From: Bathynomus jamesi
Lineage: Eukaryota > Arthropoda > Malacostraca > Isopoda > Cirolanidae
Reading direction: 5' to 3'
Assembly (NCBI GenBank): GCA_023014485.1
Contig: JAJOZX010009080.1
Coordinates: 102,570 to 166,569 of the forward strand
DNA length: 64,000 bases
Below the pieces are notes generated by a model, which worked only from the letters and a program-made list of their open reading frames with translations, searched no databases and was not told the DNA's origin. A program made the position numbers and the translations under genes. Positions 39,791 to 64,000 of this stretch are shown in pieces. Position 1 is the first letter of the stretch. Each line of letters opens with the position of its first letter.

Positions 39791-42700
39791 AGGCTTTTCT
39801 GCTTAGTATCAAACAGACGGGCTAGCTGAAAAAATTTGTTCTGTAACAATATTAAGTCTTTGAATATGTAGTTTATTTGGAACACGCATCATTTTCAAAA
39901 AGAACACAAACGATCCTCTACATACTGTAAAATACAGTATCGTATATTTTTCTTACTGAAAGCAACTGTTATTCGTAAACGAATTAATTTTTGCAGAACT
40001 AACTTCTTTCGTATCTCTTCGATGAGATCGTTGTCAGATGAACGACTTAAAAATACATATGGGAATCTGAAGTACGCGCATATCTTAAACATATTTTATA
40101 AGGATTTGAAACTAATAGCGTGTTTATAATCTATTATATGAGCACTATAAAATTCGAATATTTTAACTCTTCCTAACCTAAGAAATTTGTAATGATTAAA
40201 GACTAATTAAAAAGGTTAAAATTTATTTAAATACAATTAAATCTGGTCTTCCAACTTAAAATTTTTTGACGCGTTGATTTCGTTTCAGGCAAAATACCAG
40301 CTTATTTCTAGTGTATCAGTACATTCTTTGGATTAATTCCCATTCTCATTCACGGTCTGTAAGCGTCAATGCGCAAAGTGAGAAATCGATATTTGAGGAG
40401 GAGACTGCCATTCAGATTCAAGGTAAAGGCGCTATATGAGTGTGGTCCAAGTTAAGGTTAGGTTATGAAATGGCCAAAATTGGAAAACCGTGGATGAGTA
40501 TGAGTATGACATGAAATAGTATTAACCGAGTGGGATGATACCCATTCTTTGTTCATCAAATGTTATATCGTTCGCTATACTCTTACATCTGTAATCAGGA
40601 CTGTACATTTCACAAGATAATTTTCTATGATGTGGGCTACTGAAAGACATTCTGTGCATTCCCTTCTAAATATCCCCCTTTTCAAATAAAAACTACTCTA
40701 TGTTCACGTGATCTATACACTCCGCTCAAATCATGGTATTCCTTTTAAGTACTAATAACAAACTGTTGTAATACATTTCACGACATTTGTATTTTTTCAG
40801 TTTCTTTCATAGGTTATAAAAATAAAAAAAAAATGTGAATTCTACTTTGAGGAAAGAAATAGCAACAATTTGGTAGGAGGGAAAATAAACACACAAACAA
40901 TACTGTGAATGATCACTTGTATTTAAGGTCTACTTATTGAGTATGTACACAGGTAGTTACAGGAATGAACGTTTGAAGCCCTTTAATTTGCTATTTTAGG
41001 AAATTTTGTACCCAATAAAAAACCAGTCAAAAAAATGTCAAATATTTCTTAAATTATTCTTTAGCATTAAATTTTCCTTTATACTTAATCCTAAAAAAAT
41101 TTTGGCTCGTAATGGCTAAATAAAATAAAATAAAATAAAATTTCCAGTGTTAAATCATTCAATGAAATGGTGAAGGAAATGAAATAAGGATAATAACTAT
41201 TATTGAGATTTAATTTTTTTCAGTGGTCCATATATAGAAACATTTCGTTTTTAAATAAATTAATAAAAATAATAATAATCGTAATAACTATAATTTACAA
41301 TATAGTTCCCCTGAAATTGTGAAATTTTCATTACCAGTCCTGACACCGCTTAAATAATTAACAAAAGGGGGAAAATAAAAAAGCAAATATTTTATGTACA
41401 GAATGAAACCTGAAAACTTTAATTCTTAAAAATGAATATTTTTCTTTTTTATTAAAAATGACGTAGACAAAACTTCAAATGAATTTAACGTCGTGTAGAC
41501 GTTTAAAATCACCATTCAGAAACTTTATACATATTTTCACTTTTACCAAAAACTAAGTTCCACTTTATTTCATTGAATCTGGCATGAATATACAAGGCCA
41601 ACAATTGTTTTCTTAATAATTATAATAAATAAACGGGAAAAAAAAAAAAAAAATGCGCAATTTATAATTTTGTTATAATTTTTTACATCCTTTTATCCAT
41701 TAGATTAAATGAGTGGCAAATATAAATCGCTTTTAAATATAAAAGGAAAAATAATTTGACACCAAGGAAAAATGAAGCGAGTGATTGGGATATTATTAAT
41801 TAAGGAATAAAGAAATGAAAACCCCCAATCTTTGGTTCATCACAAATACAGGGGCAGTTGGATTATACAAAGTGTACAAATTATACAAGCTGTGGTGTTG
41901 TAACTCTACAGACATTAAATACGCAATAATGATAAATCAATATCTTATGGCTTTGCCTCATCTCTCTAGGCTGTGACCAAAACATTTTTACATTCTGTAC
42001 AATAGAAAATTTTTTCCTTCTTTAAATCATTGATTGTGAACTCTTTAACAAACGAATTATGTATTAAGGAAAATATTTCCGCTTTGATCTATATACAAAA
42101 CAATATATTATAACCAGTCCATTTTATTTAGTATGAGAATACCATTGATAAGACATAGAGCTCATGACCTCAAATAACAGAGAACTGGGGATGAAGAGTT
42201 CTTTGATCAAAAGGTAAAAGGGGGGGTGGGCGAGCGGCCGGGCGCGGGGGAACGAAATGATATATGACGTGAATTTAGCCTCTCTAAAGGGCGACTTTAA
42301 AGGTGAATCTCAAAAGGAACTAAACTTCAACGTCATAAAGTTACAATTTGTCTTCTACATTATTTTTTGCTTTTCAAGCAAACCACTTCTGTTAGTTTTA
42401 ATTTTCAATAATTAATAAGTACTAAGACACTTTGTTCATAATATTTCACATTTATTGATAAATACCACAGTCCCTCAGTTAATATATAACCACTAAAAGA
42501 AATTAGTTTTTAACTTTTTGATACACAGATTCTAAGGCTGTATTCAACAAGTTTCATACACGTAATATACATAAATATTTACTCGTTAAGTTCAATATGA
42601 GCAGCAGAAAAATAAAACTTCAGAAAGGAGACCTTTAGCAAACTGACCTAATAACATTTTATCAAAGTTGCAATTCTTCAATTCATTTGCTCGATTTGCC

Positions 42701-43111
42701 TTAATAATGATTACACAACCAAGTAAAAATAACAAAAAAGGAAAATAAATCTATGAGTTCAGCAAAGCTAAAAAATTGTCTTGAGCAAATTGAAAATTGC
42801 ATACAACACAGATTTAATATTATCATAAAATTTTCTCGGATGGAAATTTATATTACTTTTAAAAAAAAAGAAAAGAAAGAATAGAGTCGCGAATGTACGT
42901 TTTTATAAGCACTCAATTCACTCACAAAAGTACGTAATGAAGTTTTTTTTAATGTTTAATCAAGCGTATTTAGAATGGGATGGGCGAGTGAAATCGAAAA
43001 TTCTTTATAGTTTTGATAAAATACAAATGCACTACTTCGAGAGCACGATTAAAAATCTTCTAATTCGAAAGGACTTTCCACCACAGCATCAATATCAAGG
43101 TCCCCATTTAG
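39791..43111. other. AT-rich region, probably par-1 3' UTR and intergenic DNA
   Basis: No ORF of note for 3.3 kb and few identifiable repeats, unlike the region to the left. Adjacent to the kinase stop at 43112, so part of it is likely the kinase 3' UTR on the minus strand. G-rich GGGGGGGTGGGCGAGCGGCC at about 42219 is the only GC-rich spot. Confidence 0.45.
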
Positions 43112-57727
<14,616 letters not shown>

Positions 57728-58560
57728 CTGCGAGGAAAGAAAATAGGAGTAAGAGTGGATGAAGGAAAATACAAATGTTGGAAAAGAAAGAACGTTGCAA
57801 CGTTTTATTTCTGCCTTCATCATTTTCAACTTGACCGACCGATCAATACAGTCTTAAAGACAAAATCAAGAGCTCATTTCAGTATTTCAACTCATCGTTA
57901 ATTTTCTGTTAGCGACACGTGATCTAAGCCGTTAACGTCCAGTCGAAGGTCTTAACCGCGCGTTGGAGAGCGAATGGTAGAGAATGAATGAGGCGGCCTC
58001 GTAAGAGACGCACCATCCGTCACTAAGAGATGTGCAGAGGAAATTACGATAATTATTTTAATCGATTTGGAATGCAGGAAGATCTCACAGCCCCAATCAA
58101 ATGTTAATTGAGAGGAATGATGTCGCATTTCGAAAGTGTGTCGCAATACAGTGCACCGCGACATTCGCATTGTACCGCAGCCAAATCACTGTGTATATAC
58201 ATAATTCCTCTGGTTATAACACGAGTTAAAATATGAATAGAACCGCTCTACATCACTACGATGCGATATATGACGAATATAGAAGTAAAAAAAAAATTAT
58301 ATACCTACGTAATACCACATAAAGCGATAAAACAAGGTATCAAACTATTTGTGTCAAGATCAATGGTTCACCTTCAAACTGTAAACAAAATTATAATATT
58401 TAGGTAAGGTTATGGCGAAAACGAACCGCAATTCAGAACGACATTTCAAGGAAGAGTGAGTACCGTATCGAACAATAGAGAAACTGTTAATCTAAATTAT
58501 ACAGGGATCCTGGATCGATTTATAGTCGTCCTTATAATTCTTCATTTTCCCATCAACATT
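57728..58560. other. Upstream intron of par-1, no exon recognised
   Basis: No coding block of the kinase family seen. The 5' exons must be further right, or are too short and variable to recognise. Confidence 0.4.
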
Positions 58561-58564
58561 CATA

Positions 58565-58565
<1 letters not shown>

Positions 58566-58619
<54 letters not shown>
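58566..58619. repeat. GT microsatellite
   Basis: (GT)n of about 52 bp; GGTCAGAAACTGGCACAGCG follows, a phrase also present inverted near 29383-29400. Confidence 0.95.
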
Positions 58620-58622
<3 letters not shown>

Positions 58623-58752
58623 TAGTCATGGGGGTCAGAAACTGGCACAGCGGCTCTGGCCAACTAGTACAGCCTATTGAACTAATTCCTGTATTATTAT
58701 TACCAGCATCATTGGGGGTCGAACTCAGGACCTATGTCGCGTTAGCAACAGT

Positions 58753-59184
58753 CAGACATGGGGTAACAGACTATTACAGGATTTTTCAAGTAATAGACCA
58801 TAAATTTTTTGACTGTAATAGTATAGAAAGCAAAGTCTATTATTTCTATTACAGTGGCAAGGATTGTGTGAAGGAACTAAATCTACTATAACATGTATGT
58901 GAACTATTGGCAAACTTTTCTTGAACTAATATTGTGGCAAACTTTTCCTTCAATAAAGTAAAATTTATCAAGACCTAGTCTCTGAAATTGTAATGATTTG
59001 GTTGAAACAAATTCGTTAACACTTCTTCTAATTGCATTTAAATAGACAAAGATCCTTTTCAAATGAGTGAAGTACCCCTACCCCACATACAAAAGTAATA
59101 GTAATAGATGACCAAGTAATAGTAATAGATGAAAATTAAAGTAATAGAAGAAATCAAAAGTAATAGTAATAGACCCCATGTCTG
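58753..59184. mobile_element. hAT MITE with CAGACATGGGGT ends
   Basis: CAGACATGGGGT at the left, ACCCCATGTCTG at the right, 8-bp duplication GCAACAGT at 58745-58752 and 59185-59192. AAGTAATAGTAATAGA tandem motifs at the right side. 432 bp, non-coding. Confidence 0.93.
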
Positions 59185-60228
59185 GCAACAGTTAAAGGAA
59201 AAAAAAAGTTTCGGAAACAATAGACTTATTAGACAAAACCATAAAATGAATAAACAAAGCCAAAATGCAACACAAAAGAAAAATGTGAAACTAATGCTGA
59301 TCAAATGTTTAAGTACAGATGATCAACGTGCTGTATGACTACCTTTGGCTCGAATAACTACAACCAAAAGATTGGGATATTTCTCTACTCGCTTCTTGCC
59401 ATGCGGTCCATGCCTTGGTAGATTTGCTCATATTCTGCTGTAGAATAAAACTCAGGGTTGGCAATATTGCCCACTTTTTTGAAAAAGCCCAGCCCACGTG
59501 GGTTTTTTGGGGGGTTTTAAGTAAAACCCACCAAAAAGTGGGGGGAAGTGGGATTTTTTTTAAAATCTTCCCATAAAATCCAAGATGCATTAATATTTAA
59601 AATTAATGCAATAAAATTTAAAAATAATTTTTTTGTTTCTTATGACACAGGGTTTATCTTAGGTTACTGTTAAACTTTGCAAGTATTAATGATGATTTGT
59701 GTATGTTTTATCCATACAATTCAGGTTTAATTAAAATGTCGACTAAAATGCAACACCTAAATTACCAACAGTAACAGCAGTCACGAGCAATTACAATTAA
59801 ATTAAATACAAAAATACAATGACGTCCAAGAGTAGTGTCGAGTGATAGTGTATTCAGTAGGTAAAAAGTATTAACTATTTTCTTATAATGTTGGTGCACT
59901 AGATTCGAATCACAGTATAACAATTAGATTGGTCTGGCAAATGGAAACATTTACTAACAAAAGTTGTGTTTGTCAATGATTCATGAAAGAAGGAATATGT
60001 TTCTCACTTTAGTTTGTGTGGATGATTAACATTAAGGATTTCGTTAATTTCAATATCATTAACTGTGTTATTATGGTTTAGATTTAAAAACTGGCTACAT
60101 TTGTACATTCCATTGGTACTTTTCAAAAAACTTTCATTCATGTGTTTGGTGTAAACTTGTTTTATCCATTAAATGGAAACTTTTGAAACCACACAATATC
60201 AAAAATATACTACTAGGGACAATCAATA

Positions 60229-61523
60229 TATTTTGCCCCAACCTTTTTTCTTAGCTAAATAATAGGTCATGGGGCTGAAATGTCTTTTGGGCCGTAAGTT
60301 TGAACTTTCTGGGCTTCACATAACCGGATTTTTCCAGTTTGAACCTCCCCTCCTTGTATAAAACCGATGGTTAACGCAGTTTCGAAAATGGCGTCTGACA
60401 GTGATGTGCGTCGTAAAGAGAGAGCTGTTATCGAGTTCTTAACCGCAGAGAAGGAAACAGTTGGAAATATTCACAAACGTTTACGGAGATGCTGTTGTTG
60501 ATCGAAGCACAGTTGGACGCTGGTCTAAACGTGCGAAATCACCGGAGGAAGAGCCAGCCTGGACGATGAGCCATGCAGCGGTCGCCCAGCATCGGCTGTG
60601 ACATCTCACACTGTGCAACGTACTAATAGCATCATTCGATCAAATCGGCGCGTCACATAAAAGGAGCTAGGAATTAGTGAAGGAAGTGTGAATACAATTC
60701 AGCAACTGGGATACTCAAAAGTGTGTTCACCGTTTGTTCGTCGCGAACTGACTGACAAGATCATGAAGCCCAAAGAAAAGAAATTACTTCCGAGTCGTTG
60801 GTTCGATACGAGACAGAAGGGGATGACTTCCTTTCACGAACTGTGACTGGGAATAAAACTTGGGTACACCACTTTGAACCTGAAACAAAACGCCAATCCA
60901 TGGAGTGGCATCACGCAAACTCCCCACGCAAGAAAAAACTCAAAATTGCTCCTTCTGCAGGAAAGGTTATGGCCACCATCTTCTGGGACATGAAAGGGGT
61001 GATTCTGGTGGACATTATGAAGAAAGGACAAACAATCAATTCAGAGGCATATATTGCTACCCTACAGACTCCAGAGACGTATAAAGCGAGTTCGACCGGA
61101 GAGAAAACTGGAAGACGTCCTTCTTTTGCACGATAACGCAACACAACAGTTTGCAAACAAGAGAGGCCATCACAAAAATGCGCTTCACTGTGTTACCCCA
61201 CCCTCCATACAACCCGAATCTGGCACCTTCAGACTTCCATTTGTTTGGGCCAATAAAGGATGCTATTAGTGGAAGAAAGTTTCAGAGTGACGATGAGGTT
61301 TGTTGAGGAGGTTAAGAGGTGGCTCCAGCGGAACCAGCGGACTTTTACCAGCAAGGAACAAAGGCCCTTGTTTCGAGGTGGAGGAAAGCCGTAGAAAAGG
61401 ATGGAGACGACGTGGAAAAATAAAAACTTGTAAAAAAGGTATGTACTGTACTACCTACTTGTGTACAAAATTTCTGGAACTTACAAGGAAACTTGGAAAG
61501 AAAAATGAAGGTGAGGTAAAATA
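60229..61523 (+). mobile_element. mariner element
   Basis: About 1.3 kb, the usual mariner size. TATTTTGCCCCAACC at the left and, on the other strand, TATTTTACCTCACC at the right are the likely ends, in a TATA context that would give a TA duplication. Confidence 0.75.
60388..61423 (+). pseudogene. mariner transposase, frameshifted
   Basis: ATG 60388 begins MASDSDVRRKERAVIEFLTA. After frame shifts near 60490 and 60560 come IIRSNRRVT with a TAA stop, then VTGNKTWVHHFEPETKRQSM, LLHDNAT (second catalytic Asp) and, in another frame, NLAPSDFHLFGPIKDA (third). At the first catalytic position the sequence reads TGNKTWV where mariners have an Asp. C-terminal GDDVEK and stop at 61423. Full length, inactive. 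Confidence 0.9.
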
Positions 61524-61989
61524 TATTGAGTGGCCCCGTAAATTTGATCCGCTTTTAATCATTATTAACTAATTACAAGTTCTATGAATGGAAAAGTTCA
61601 ACTTAGCCTGAAGGTTTATAATTAACAGCAATATTTGAAAAAACCAACTAAAGTGGGCAAATAGGTGAGTTTTTTCAAGCGGTTAAAAAAAAAACCCTGG
61701 TGGGGAAAAGTGGGTTACCCACTTTGGTACCAACCCTCATAAAACTGCCACCCATGGGAGAGCTAACGAACTACCAATTTACCAGGCCCAGAATCACTGA
61801 AACAGCGCCACGAAAGAACACTGCCACAATTTGTTTTTCTTCTTCAAATGCTTTACCAGACTCCCTCCAGATATACTGCTGTTCATCAGTGTAGCCAGAG
61901 CTCAATCTTGGTATCAGTAGTCCACAGTACCGTATTTCCAATAGTCAATTCCATGATTTCGGTAATTGTTAGTATACTTCAAACAAGTG

Positions 61990-62973
61990 AGGGGTCCCAC
62001 GTCTTAAGGTACCTAAGCGCCAAAGTTAAAATTCGTCAGAAATCGCCTCCAAAGTTCAGCAATATTCTGGCAATAGTATCTCTGTTATTGATTGAGCTAG
62101 AACAGTGGTCGGGGAACAGGGGTAAATTTAAAAATTTTGGGGGTAATGCGTGCGGTATGAGAGAGACTTCCCTCAGAGCCTCAGTCGTGTGTATGGTATC
62201 ATGAAACGAAGAGGTGCTTTTAGTGCTTGACACTTTGTGCTGATATTTTTTTCATATATTTTTATTTTATTTTGTTACATAAATGTGGCGTTATTCTAAA
62301 TTTTAGAATATTACGAATTTACGTCCTGATTTTGATGATGATGTATCAAAAATGAAACGGCATCATTTTTCCAAAACCTGAAGTGGAGATGTTTTGAATT
62401 AAATTCTTCAATCCTTTTTACTAATTTTGTTTGTGAGCTATTCTTATGCCAGCATGTGTGGCTTTTCTTTTATTTCTCCATAATAATGGATCCAATAAAC
62501 TTTTTTTGAATTTGAATTTTTTGTATACCATATGCAACAATTTTAAGAGCAATTGGCTTGTTTTTGTTTACTTTGAAGTCTGGGGGTAATTTCATTTTAC
62601 TCAAATAAATTTTTGGGTAATACCCAAAAACGTTCCCCGACCCATGAGCTAGAACGTTCATTTTTGGTTAAATTAGAGTTCTAAGTATACTAATGAAGAT
62701 GGTGATCAGTTTTTGGAATAGATTTTCATATTTTATATATATATTTTTTAATTTTTTGATTTTCTTATCATATCGAACTTTGGGTGAACTTTTGGCTGGC
62801 GATAGAAGTGAAAAAAGTAGTTCGCTTCATAAGGTTTTCAACCATACTTCTAGTGTCGTAAGGTCATTATAACCCAAACCACGCGATAGAGGAAGGGTGA
62901 AAATAGTGATATCCATCAAAAACACGTTTTCGCCTGTGGCGCGCTTAGGTACCTTAAGACGCGCGACCCCTCA
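61990..62973. mobile_element. Element with AGGGGTC...GTCTTAAGGTACC inverted ends
   Basis: GTCTTAAGGTACCTAAGCGC at about 62001 and its complement at about 62939-62960, with AGGGGTC outermost, enclose about 0.98 kb inside the Tc1 gene. The target duplication is unclear (CAAG or CAAGT). Contains another MITE at 62103-62646 and no gene. Confidence 0.7.
62103..62646. mobile_element. hAT MITE with CAGTGGTCGGGGAAC ends
   Basis: CAGTGGTCGGGGAAC at the left, GTTCCCCGACCCATG at the right, 8-bp duplication AGCTAGAA at 62095-62102 and 62647-62654. Also internal GGGGGTAAT-type inverted phrases. 544 bp. Confidence 0.93.
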
Positions 62974-63534
62974 AGTATTCTTGTGAGCTTTCTTGAGTAG
63001 TAGTTTTCTCCTTGCAATTCGTCCAAACAGCCCATTCTTGTTTAGTGTCTTGCACACAGTGGAAGGATGAACATAGAATCCAATTACGCTAAAAAAATTC
63101 TTTACTTCCATAGAACGCAACCGAAGATTAACATTAACCTCCTTGATGATTTTACGAACAGCACAGTTGGGAATCTTTCGTGATCGTCCACTACGAGGGT
63201 GCAGTTTGGGGGTTCCAAGGCGCTTCCACTTACGAATGACGTTCGAAACTGAGGTAAAAGGCACATCAAGTCGTTCACCAGAGCAATAATTCTATTTTTA
63301 AGATCTTGAGACGAATTCTTTGCCTTTGCCCATGGTGCACTGATGATCGAACAGTATTCAGTATTCACGTTTTATACTCTGACCAACGTAAACTACCGAC
63401 AAAGTTTACCCGGGAATTTTCTAGAAGTTGAAGGTGCTTCTGTTGAATTTCCTAGAATGTTTCGCTACTTGACCACTCTATAATCTATCCTAATGTTGTA
63501 CTTAAACTTACGCACGAGAGAATAGGCAACTTAA

Positions 63535-63622
63535 CTCTTTAAGGACTGAAGGTACAAATTGCTAACGTTTCAAATACAAGCATTCATAACTTAACCCTAC
63601 AAAAAATTCAGGGCTTAAAGGG
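63535..63622. mobile_element. 88-bp piggyBac-type MITE, copy B
   Basis: Between TTAA at 63531-63534 and 63623-63626; same 88-bp length as, and inverted relative to, 37172-37259 (shared GGTACAAATTGCTAACGTTT). Confidence 0.93.
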
Positions 63623-63626
63623 TTAA

Positions 63627-64000
63627 GATAGTTAAAAAAAAAAGTATTGGTAAAACTTAGTTTGCGATACTTGACGTTTATTAAATGAAAAAAAAATCTT
63701 GACAAAGACAAACGCAATAGGTATGTAGAAAATAAGAGTTCATTGTAATCGCCTTCTTTTCTAACACAATATTCAACCTCACACAAATGCTTGACAATTT
63801 TTGGAAAGAGCTCAGTTGGGATGTTGATTACCTCATACACTTTGGTCTTTAGTCTCCAAGTGTCTTAGGCTTGGTAGAATAGACCCTCTTTCACGTAACC
63901 CCACAAAAAAGGTCAGGGGGTTTTCATTTTGTTTTTGAACATTAGTCAGTGAAGCTCATGAATAAATTTTGTAGGGAAAAAGGTTTAATTCGGTACGAAG
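63627..64000. other. Non-coding right end of window
   Basis: A small minus-strand frame (63840-63562) overlaps the MITE and resembles nothing I know. Otherwise nothing seen. Confidence 0.4.

Larger units (their letters stand above)
59453..61738. mobile_element. hAT-type element containing a mariner
   Basis: CAGGGTTGGCAATATTGCCC at the left and GGTACCAACCCTC at the right, with 8-bp duplication ATAAAACT at 59445-59452 and 61739-61746. GTGGG-type tracts occur near both ends. Apart from the nested mariner (60229-61523) it has no gene, so it is about 1 kb and non-autonomous. Confidence 0.88.
59339..63345 (-). pseudogene. Tc1-like transposase in at least three pieces
   Basis: N-terminal HTH region at 63345-62971 (SQDLKNRIIALVND, then VIRKWKRLGTPKLHPRSGRS and VHPSTVCKTLNKNGLFGRIA). 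A middle piece at about 61985-61750 has GYTDEQQYIWRESGKAFEEE. The C-terminal tail is at about 59450-59339, where IRAKGSHTAR is readable. The order is right for one Tc1 gene on the minus strand, interrupted by the insertions at 61990-62973 and 59453-61738 and by internal deletions. Several frameshifts; inactive. Confidence 0.75.

Overview
The window is eukaryotic and almost certainly arthropod DNA; a decapod crustacean or close relative is my best guess. It is AT-rich, with many microsatellites, CCTAACC-type motifs, tRNA-derived SINEs, and dense Tc1/mariner, piggyBac, hAT and Polinton copies around one host gene with small exons and GT-AG introns. All boundaries were read by eye from direct or inverted repeats, target-site duplications (TSDs) and reading frames. 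No database search was possible.

Layout. 1-6.3 kb: a LINE reverse-transcriptase scrap, a scrambled IS630/Tc1-mariner-type element carrying a second transposon's 5' part and a 205-bp palindrome, one copy of a roughly 1.1-kb repeat (R1), and a SINE split by an 8-bp-TSD hAT MITE. 6317-29046: a complete, old Polinton/Maverick with inverted termini of about 310-350 bp that begin AGTAGTATAGCCG, and a 6-bp TSD, CACCCT. 29-43 kb: SINEs, MITEs, an unclassified transposon with long inverted ends, an IS630-like element, the second R1 copy and fold-back repeats. 43.1-57.7 kb, minus strand: a Par-1/MARK Ser/Thr kinase gene, 15 exons including KA1 and stop; the 5' exons are not identified. 58.5-63.6 kb: a Tc1 element shredded by nested hAT, mariner and MITE insertions.

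In the Polinton, the plus-strand block reads packaging ATPase, small basic protein, conserved hypothetical, integrase with chromodomain, minor capsid, core-like basic protein, major capsid and adenain-like protease. The minus strand reads protein-primed PolB followed by unknown accessory genes. ATPase, core-like protein, major capsid and protease are open throughout; PolB, integrase and minor capsid are broken. Between the protease and the right terminus lies a tandemly duplicated minus-strand unit of short ORFs ending in GTAAGT splice donors, split by a 2.8-kb transposon. Further right, a 0.7-kb hAT element contains a full-length piggyBac.

The least explained parts are the duplicated spliced-looking unit, the unknown Polinton accessory genes at 7.2-9.0 kb, and an unclassified transposon family seen twice (2.5 and 20.3-23.1 kb). 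Useful internal controls include an empty and a filled site for an 88-bp TTAA MITE, and a one-base deletion in the A-run just before the HRDLK motif of the kinase gene.
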